Shown here: positions 44,521 through 64,000 of the stretch, piece by piece
Numbering within the stretch: position 1 is the first letter of the stretch
How the letters are laid out: the number at the start of each line of letters is the position of its first letter
Origin: Anas platyrhynchos
Taxonomy: Eukaryota > Chordata > Aves > Anseriformes > Anatidae
Reading direction: 5' to 3'
Assembly: GCF_047663525.1 (NCBI RefSeq)
Contig: NC_092613.1
Span: forward strand, 3,807,501 to 3,871,500
Length of the DNA: 64,000 nucleotides
Program-made: the position numbers and the translations under genes
Notes under the pieces: model-generated
What the model saw: only the letters and a program-made list of their open reading frames with translations
Database searches by the model: none
What the model was told of the DNA's origin: nothing

Positions 44521-47499
44521 TACAACCCACTGCCAGCTCGGGCAGGGACTGGGACAGGGAGGGAATGCCGTTATTAGGGGAGGCCAAACCTCAAGCAAGC
44601 CGGCACAGGAGGCTCAGGATCCCTGGGTTCTTGGTACCCTCGGCACCAAAGCCAGGCCTCATCCTGACACAGCTCAGCCAGGACCTTGCTGGAGCCTCAG
44701 CTGCTGGCTGGCAAATGCAGGAACCCTCCTCCAGGTGCCCTCACTGCTGGCGCCACCTCTGCGAGCAAACCAGGAGCTCCAGGGGGAGCACAGGGTGTGG
44801 GAAACCCCCCTGAACCATTTTTGAGCTGTTTTACATGGAAGCTGCTCAGCTGAACCCTGCGAGCCTTGCTCGCAACTGGTGGCCAGCAGCTCCTGGCCAC
44901 CCTCAGCGTGTTTTCCTCTGCTGTTGCTGTTTGGACACAGGGAGATGTTTTGGAGTGGAGAAGTAAACAGCCTGAACCCAGCCCTAAGGGAAGTCTCTGT
45001 CAACAAAAACAGGGCAGGTGCTTTCCTCCATCAGAGGGCAGGTCGTGGATGCTCCTGCCCTCAGGAGCTGCTGTTCTGCCTGGAGTAGGGGATGGAGGAG
45101 CCCAGGGGCTACCAGGGTGCAAAAATCCAGCCCCGTGGACCAGCTGGGAGTCAAACAAGGCTTCCACAACGTTTTGGGGTTTCATCTTGGAGACCCAACT
45201 CAAAGACACCCTTGGGCTTTGGGTCAGACCTTACCAGCCTCCCCCAGTGCAGAAGTGCTCACACAAAAATAACTCCTGTCCTTGCCAACTGACGGCGGTG
45301 GCCAGGCAGGGCAGAGACCTGGCTCTGTCTGACTGCACCTTACAGGGAGATTCGGTGGGTTAACGTATCCAAAAGCCTTTGGAAACACCTACCTGGAGGC
45401 ACCTGCCCCAAGTTCAAGGGCCCTTGCTTTAAAGGTTGAACAAAATCACATTGGAAATCCTGGAGAAGGCAGTGGGGAGACAGGGCAGCGCTGGCAGGAG
45501 GCACCTTGGGCAGGGCTCCCTGTCTGTGCTTTTTACTTCTCTGGTTCACGTTGATCTTTCCAGGAGAACTGGCGTGGTGCCCTGACTCCGCGTCCCATAA
45601 ATAAGGCACAGCATCAGCTGTCATGTCAGCAGGAGACAAAACATTTAATGTGAAAGGCTTTAAATGGAAGCAGGAAATGAAAAGATAAAGGGCAAATTTT
45701 ATTTTAGATTCCTTGTTGGTACATATTTTCCTTTCTGCCAGTGAGGGGATGCGATGGCTTTATCAGCCCACTGTTTGAGAGTTTATTTATAGAAACTTAA
45801 TACTTTGCAAGAAAGTGGGAGGGGGATGTTAGCAGCGCAGGTTGGGTGAATGCACGGCGTTAGCAGAGCAATGAGCAGGGAAGGGAGATGAGCTCCCTCT
45901 TCTCTGAATGGAGCTGGGATTCTGGGAAAGCTGCTAGTACCGTAGAAACCATCAATGCAGCCTGTACAGAACACGCAGGAGCATGGCAGCAAGAGCGGCA
46001 TCAAACCGGTCTTCTGTGCTCTCAAAATTGCAAATGAAAGGGGGAAGACTATCACGGAAAACATCCTGGCAACTTGGTTCAAAGCAAACATCCTCTGGCA
46101 AATGTAATTACACCAAACTGAGGACTCTTTCCTAACCTTGAATACATTGCAGCTGTAACTTAGCAACGTAGACTGGGTGAAAGCATCTAAACAGGAATGC
46201 AGGTTCAGAGGAGAGATTTAGCCTCACATTCCCTTTTGTTCCCATACCTTAGCAACAACCCAGCTCCGGAGAGGAGGCAGCTGGCTCCCATCGACTTCCA
46301 CAGCAGCCACAGATCCGGTCACCTCTCCTGCTGGTGGAAATCTGCCCCTTTATAATCCAGACCTACATTATGAGAGCAATTAAATATTGCTCTAACCAAA
46401 CACCAGTGAGTCAACCCTGTCCACTGAAGTTACACAACGATGACTCACGGACTACTGTCGCTGTCTCACAAGTAGACTCCGGAGAAGTTAAAGCTCGTGG
46501 TGTACACGCTCTGAGTCACTGACACTCAGGTGAGACGGGAATTGAAAACGCTCAGGCAAACAGATCCCAAGGACAACTTCCCAAGGACTTGCCAGCATTC
46601 ATGCAAGATTTGCCTGGGTGTCTTCTACTCATTTTGCAACCTTGGAAACCTCGGGTATCTGGTAAATAGTCTAAAATGACTTTTTGCCTTCATTCTTGAT
46701 ATAAATAGCCTCCTTTTTATAGTGCCTTGCAATAGACTTGCTCAGAGAGCATTAACCCATGGGACACCAGGAGGAAGTGTGGTGCCTGGTGACAGACAAC
46801 AGCCCAGGAGCAAGGGCAGGGACGTTGTCCCACTCCAGCGCTGTATCCCACGCCCTCACCACCTCCCGAGTCTTCCTGCACCGTCACCTGGCATTTCACA
46901 CCATGTCCCAAAAAAAAGGCAAGCTAACCACGGCCTAAGGAGGTCCCAGCACATGGGATCGGCAGCAGCTTAGAGCAGAATCAAGACATGGTGCAGAAGC
47001 TGTTGTCACACCCACTGCGCGAGGGATCTGCCTTTGAGAGAATAATGGCAAAACGTATGAAACTCGAGGCACCCTCAGCCACCGCAGACTTGCTGTTCCG
47101 TCCCATTCCCCGCTTTGAATAATGCTTTACAGAGGACCACAGAAATAGTGATTAAGCTGAATTAATATTTACGGTTCCACAACACCCAAAGCTGTCACTC
47201 CCTTCAAAACGCAACTAAACAAGACAACTGCCTTTCATCCTCACCTCTACTTAATGCCAACTATGCCCAAAACACGGATTTAATTTGCAACCAAACATTT
47301 GATACTCCTGGGCTATTGCGCTGAGATCACCGAGCGTCACAAGGATCCACATTGTCTCATTAGGCTGTCACGCAATCCCCATACCATCTTCAGTGTTATA
47401 CTTAGAAACTGTCAGCCCTCCAGAGCAGGAACTACTTGATCTACATGAGCAGAAGCATTTGGAACAACCTGTGACTCCTCAGAAAAAAAAATAAAGGTA
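44521..47499. other. IP6K3-LEMD2 gap, second part
   Basis: No coding sequence is recognized. The notable item is a cluster of three AP-1 motifs at 46407-46518, listed separately. Confidence 0.5.
46407..46518. promoter_or_regulatory. Triple AP-1 motif cluster
   Basis: TGAGTCA at 46407-46413, TGACTCA at 46441-46447 and TGAGTCA at 46512-46518, all perfect TPA-response cores (FOS/JUN, also MAF or BACH). It lies about 1 kb beyond the LEMD2 3' end and 10 kb upstream of IP6K3. Confidence 0.5.
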
Positions 47500-47518
47500 A
47501 CAAATCATTTGTAATAAA

Positions 47519-47524
47519 TTTATT
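47519..47524 (-). promoter_or_regulatory. LEMD2: Polyadenylation signal, LEMD2
   Basis: AATAAA on the minus strand, followed on that strand by an A/T-rich region. Other AATAAA-like copies occur nearby (for example near 47585), so the exact site used is uncertain. Confidence 0.45.
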
Positions 47525-48476
47525 TTATATATTGGCTTACAAAGCTAAATTGAACGTGTAATAAACAGCACCAAGCCAGTTAAATTTATTCTACAAAAAC
47601 AATTGTAATACAAAAACATGACTGCAATGCTTGACCTTTCACTCTGGGTTTGGACGGTTAAAAAAAGTTAACCCAAAACCTGCAAACATTAAAAAAGGCT
47701 TAAGAATGTAGGCACTGGTGTTTGCAAAGACGACAGCAGTGAAGATCTCGTTACAACATTTCAGAAGAATCAAGGCTGCCTTCGCTTTATTCCCTGTTTA
47801 GTGGTTAATGCCTTGAAGACAGCTGTCGATTCTCCTCTTTTGGTCAAACACCCTACCTTTGCAACCGAAACCGAAATACAGGGATAAGAATCAACTCCGT
47901 TCAGGACACCTCCCATGTAATGCACAAGACCTCCTGTGTTTTGTTCCTCTCTCCACCCATTTTGGCTGATGGCTAGCAGGAGGCATGCAAGGAGTCTCTG
48001 CCTTCCTTCCGCTGCAGCCTGCAGGATGCAGAGTGCAACACCCCAGCAAAACCAGCAGCGGGGGGAAGAGGTGCAGACTTCATACAGGGAGGTGAGCAGG
48101 GACTGGCACGAGGAACCAGCCTTCCACGTGGCATCCCCAACCCGTAAACCAGGCAGGAGAGCTCTGACAGCCATCCTAAGCTTACCTGCCAGCCCAGAGC
48201 ATGGAGAGGAAGCTCTCCACCCATCCAGCATCAGAGATGAACGCAAACATTCACATGGTACCCAGAATGGTAAGATTAAAAACATCTGCTGGTTACATGG
48301 GTTCAAATATCTGCTGGCTTCTCTCTGCAGGTCTTACCAGCTTATGCCAGAAATGAATTTGGTCCCTGCTGTCTCAGTGGTGACCTGGACAGCAGTTTTA
48401 TAGCACTGGGAAAAGTAGATTAACAGTATCTCTGCCCAGTCTAAGCTGCCACGCACTGAAGCTGTTTTCTTTGGAA

Positions 48477-48540
48477 GAAAAAAAAATATATATAAACACA
48501 CACACACCAAAAAAAAAACAAAACACAAAAACAAAAAACA
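48477..48540 (+). repeat. A-rich and (CA)n low-complexity tract
   Basis: A runs, TATATATA, CACACACACAC and AAAACAAAAC units in the LEMD2 3' UTR. Confidence 0.75.
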
Positions 48541-49618
48541 GTCCTTTGCTGGATATAAAACCAAACTTAAGTAATTAAATTATGGCAGATACAAAAGACA
48601 ATGCCTGCAGCATGCACAGAGGATTGATCGCTGCTCCTTGTACCAGTCGCGAGGCTGCAGGAACATTGACTTGGCAACCCCTGCACTGACACTCCAAGCA
48701 TTGTAATAGCTCTGCTCTGACACACAGCACACACATTGCAGCTGCCCAGGATAAACATGTACATTCAGCCCTAATAAACTTTCCAAAGCTGCTCTTCAAT
48801 AGCCCACAAAGCAGTCCCTTTGGCTGTAGCCACAAGAAAGCGCTTTCTGATACTTCCTATATTCTTTGCTTTTCACCCAAATTCCCCCCACCCCCCCAGA
48901 AAACATAAAGCACAGAGATTGCAGACTTAAAAAGTGAAGCAGGATCACAAACGCTCCTCCATCCCTCCCTCCCCAGCCCAGCCCAAACCATCAAGGCACA
49001 TCAAACTGCCCTCCCTCTACGACGACCTCCACCTGATTTTTTATTACTCATTTTCCCCATTTTTGAAGGGTGAAGCAGACACAAACATTCTCCCTTTAAG
49101 GAAGCAGCAAGTGCTTTCATCACTACCTTTGTACTGATAAAATCAAATTCTAACAAAATGTATCTTTACTGCCACCCTAATGTTTCCATGGGAAATGTTA
49201 ATCTCCTTTAAACACATTCCTTGATGGATGTTGCCACCAATTGGCTTTTGCAGAATTGAGGTCAAATTTTAAAAACCTAACCATTGTCAGAGAGATCCTA
49301 AGTCTCTTGATATCAAGTATAAAAATTTGTTCTTTTTAAAAAGTTGTTTTAGGCATGCTTGCCTACAGAAGCCAGATATCTGCTGGAAGGCTTTGGTGTG
49401 ATTCTAGCTTCCCACCAGCTCAAGCCCATATTCTTTCCGAGCCAACATTATTGCCCTGAATTTTTGTGTGTGAAGATTTTCAGAAAGAAGAGCAAACAGA
49501 TACGTGCAATCCCCAACCCAAGGAGAGTAGGACCGTGACCTGCTCTTTCCCACCACCAGAGAAGGGACTGCCCCCTTGCAGAGGAACATATCAACAGTTG
49601 CTCAACTTCTGCTCCTCT

Positions 49619-60990
<11,372 letters not shown>

Positions 60991-63900
60991 GTCAAGTGAA
61001 GGTGCTTCTCAGGGAGGGAATGGCGCTGCCCACCCCAGGAGAGGGGACAGGGGGAGGAACGGGGAAAGCAAGATGAGAGCAGCCTTATCATTCCCAGCCG
61101 ACCAGTGCCACTGCCCCGTCACCCTGGGAGCCACACTGCACTGGAGCGAGTAGGGGTGGTGAGCTCCTCTTGCCTCGCTCCAACCAAGCTATACCAATTT
61201 TTGACACTTTTAGGGACATTTATGGAGTAAGAAGTGTCTTTCCCTGCCACCTGCCATCCCCCTACACATGTTTTCCTCATCCCTTTCCTCTCTGCCAAGT
61301 TACAGTCGTTGAACTGGCACCTGCCAGGCGGGCTGGCACTTTGCCACCACTTTGGGCAGGATCAGGATCTGGGTCCTGGGGATTTTTGCTGGGGAAGGAG
61401 GTTCCTTACGTACTTGAAGCCTAAAAAGGCAAAACCAAATGTCAACTCGAAAATTTATTTTGGCACAGCAGTGATGTACAGTAATTGCTTTTTCCTGCTG
61501 CCGCCTGTAAAGAAAGTAATGAAAGTGGCTGAAATACTGTGGCTTAATATCAGAATTTAATTAAAGATAATGAAAAAGTGGTGATGAATGCTTGCAGACT
61601 GTCTGTGCATCGTCGTTTTTGTGATCGACGGATGATACCAGAGCCGTGGAATCACAGTGCCACAGGAGTGGGACCTGTGGGGAAGGGGCTGTGGAAGAGC
61701 CCTGGCAAGGCTGCCTGCCACTCACCTCTGTGAGGATGGAGTACAGCAGGACACAGAAACCTCCACTGTGTCCTCAGCTTAGATGTTGCATCTTGTACAA
61801 TTCCAGCAAGTGAGGGCATCTTTGATTTTAATGAATGCCTTAAATACAAGGCAAGTCAGTGAGGCTCTCAGCTTCCTCTCGCCCTCCTTTCATGCTCACT
61901 TTGCTGTCGTGCCCTTCGTCTAATTCAGGGCATCAGACAAGGCTTGCCTTGCTCTTCTTGATTTATGTGAGAAAGCAGCAACAAGATACTGAGATTTGTT
62001 AATCTGGTTAGCAACAACAAATATACACTTAGTAGAGGCCAGGGAGCCCATTAAAAGAGCATACTCCATTCCGATGGGAAGTGTGAATGTGCGAAGCCGA
62101 GCCTCCCCTGCTCACTAAGTGGAAAGCACAACTGACAGCTAATAATTTGGAGTAGTGTCTAATGTAAATACAGAATTAGAATATGCTCTTAGTACACAGT
62201 TTCTGAAAGCTCACAGCTTGCAGACAGTTTGGAGAAGCTCTGCCTAGACTTGCAGATGCATGCTGGTATCTAAGCATGAGCTCATACAAGCTCATGAATT
62301 AAGTGAATTTCTCTTGCTTGAGGAGAGCGGAGCAGAGCAGAGAAGAGCACCACTCTTCATCTTCATTTGCTTCTGGAAGTCAGGGAAGTTGCAGCAGTTG
62401 GCCCAGCATTGTGTGACCTTCAGAGTGGAGAACACGGGAGTGGTGTTTGAGAGTTGGAGGACTGGGGAAAAGTTGTGATCCTTTTGCAGAAGGGAGGTTG
62501 GCGGGACCAATGCTCAGCAGAAACAGATGTCTCCTCGTGGAGAGAAATCCACTGCCCCTCTTCCTTCTTCCCTAGCAAGCCAGCTCCTGGGAACATCACT
62601 GCCTTCCCTGGAGGTACCTGAACACCATGGTGGCAGGAGAAGACAGCCTCTCAGAGATGACAGAGGGGACAAACACCTATTTGTTCCCATTATCTTGCCA
62701 GCAGTGCTGCTGGTGAGGTTGACAGTGGACCCTCTGTTTCGTGCAGCCCCTCCATCAGCCACACAGCCCTGGGCAGCAGCAAAGGCTGCCAGGGCGAGCA
62801 CAGCCCTGCCAGTGCTGCAGATGGGCTGTGATGCTCAGAGATCCTTGGCTAAGGAAAGCCAGTTCCCAGCCCACAGTGGGAATATCTTAGCTCTAAATAT
62901 CCTGAGCTGGCTGTGGGAAGATGGGACAGTGAGGACGGGACACCCTCCACCTGTCCTGCTAGCCCAGAAGCTGTCTTAGGCCAGCTGGCAGTGACTCAGC
63001 TATCGAATGGGAAGAGCAGGAGTGCCATGCTGTCTGCTTCTTCTCCTGAAGCACCAAGACAGGAGCGGTAAAAGCAGAGGGGTAGAAATAGATCTGCACC
63101 ATCTTTACACGGTGCCTGAAGAGGGGAGCGTGCTGCATCCCAAAAAGCACGTCAGCAGATGACTGCCCACCCCTGACAGAGGGGCTGCCAGAGAAACTGC
63201 CATCCCACCCCCACCTCTTATCCCATGGTATTTGGGTGACAGTCCTGCATATGCCACTAGGGGAAGTGTCAAATCTTACTTGGGAGCCGACTGTGCCGAT
63301 TTAACACCCTGTCACTCACAGCCGCGGCACAGGTGTGACCCAAGAACACCACTTCTTGTCCTCCTCATATGTCGTGTCCTCAGCCTGACAAGCTTAGGTT
63401 AGAAAGGGCCTGCCACTTTCATCCTTTTCTCTCGTTCTCCTCCTTCCCAGCCTCCCTTCCCCCAGCTGTTCATCCTGCCATGGGACTTGTTTGGTTTCTG
63501 GAGCAGCAACATCTTCCTACCTGCTTGCAGGCATGGACTTCAGCGCTGCTGGCTGAGCCATGCCAAAGCAGCCTGCTGGGGGCACTGTGCATACAGATGT
63601 GTCCCGAGATTTGGAACCCCTTTTTCTTCTTAACCAGATACATCCCTGACTGCAGGAGTCATGTTTGGGAGGGTGGTTGGGGTGAATATCTGCTTTGTTC
63701 CCACTACTCAAGCCTGCAAGTTGGAGGGAATTTTATTCCGAAAGCTGAAGGCCCCCTTGCACTTTGGTGTAAAGTTATTGCTGCAGAACGAGAGAGAGTT
63801 CATATGGTTATTGTCACAAACTGCCATGCATCCCGCAGCTCATTTATACCTTGGTCAACTGGGAATAGAGCACAACCAAGGACTGGGGTGAAAGCAGAGC

Positions 63901-64000
63901 TTGCTGCTGCAGCCCAGCAGTGACTTGTGTGGGTCAAAATGGAAGAGCAGAGGGAGACATCCCAGTAAAGGCTCGTTTGTGGATCTCCTTATAGAAGTCT
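60991..64000. other. Region upstream of LEMD2
   Basis: About 3 kb without a gene I can support. The longest frames (150 codons at 62527-62979 and 184 codons at 63369-63923, both plus) are compositionally ordinary and lack splice or family support. In mammals motilin (MLN) follows LEMD2, but no motilin-like peptide is visible here. Confidence 0.5.

Larger units (their letters stand above)
47500..49618 (-). other. LEMD2: LEMD2 3' untranslated region
   Basis: About 2.1 kb following the LEMD2 stop. Plus-strand TTTATT at 47519-47524 gives AATAAA on the gene strand within a very A/T-rich stretch. Its end is inferred from that signal. The A-rich stretch with CA repeats at 48477-48540 is included. 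Confidence 0.5.

Noticed and set aside
62527-62979. 150-codon plus-strand frame as a gene
   Set aside because: No recognizable domain and no supporting promoter or poly-A signal.
63369-63923. 184-codon plus-strand frame as a gene
   Set aside because: No family resemblance, no supported splice structure and ordinary composition; it looks like a chance frame.
60991-64000. Motilin gene expected next to LEMD2 by synteny
   Set aside because: I searched by eye for the FVPFFTQSD-type peptide on both strands and did not find it. It may lie beyond the window.

Overview
This is vertebrate nuclear DNA, most likely from a bird. It holds spliced genes with GT-AG introns. Two reverse-oriented pieces look like the 3' end of a CR1 LINE, the dominant repeat of bird genomes. 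Introns are very short and GC-rich, as on avian microchromosomes. The gene order ITPR3 - UQCC2 - IP6K3 - LEMD2 is the order I know from human 6p21.3. The species cannot be named from the sequence alone.

Layout. (1) 314-20198, + strand: the 3' part of ITPR3, the type 3 IP3 receptor. I resolve 45 coding exons, from the IP3-binding core to the stop. They sum to 2194 codons plus stop with one unbroken reading frame; the first ~475 codons lie upstream of the window. (2) 22171-25695, - strand: UQCC2, complete in 4 exons (125 aa), tail-to-tail with ITPR3. (3) 27851-36639, - strand: IP6K3, complete in 5 coding exons (410 aa). (4) 49619-60361, - strand: LEMD2, complete in 9 exons (730 aa). CR1 fragments lie just upstream of the UQCC2 and LEMD2 promoters. 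The stretches 36.8-47.5 kb and 61.0-64.0 kb hold no gene I can support, but the first has several regulatory-looking clusters.

How the genes relate. ITPR3 is an ER calcium channel gated by IP3, and IP6K3 makes inositol pyrophosphate from IP6, so two inositol-phosphate genes sit in one block. UQCC2 is a mitochondrial complex III assembly factor. LEMD2 is an inner nuclear membrane protein. Nothing in the sequence shows that the four are co-regulated.

The most interesting signals are these: an array of perfect NRF-1 sites, three of them in tandem repeats, at the 5' end of UQCC2; a ~30-residue Trp-anchored tandem repeat that enlarges the nucleoplasmic part of LEMD2; an E-box plus inverted M-CAT pair just upstream of IP6K3; three AP-1 sites within 112 bp at 46.4-46.5 kb; and a GC-AG intron in ITPR3. 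I found no sign of a wholly new biological system. Exon boundaries were read by eye from splice consensus, frame continuity and remembered family sequence, not from alignment software.
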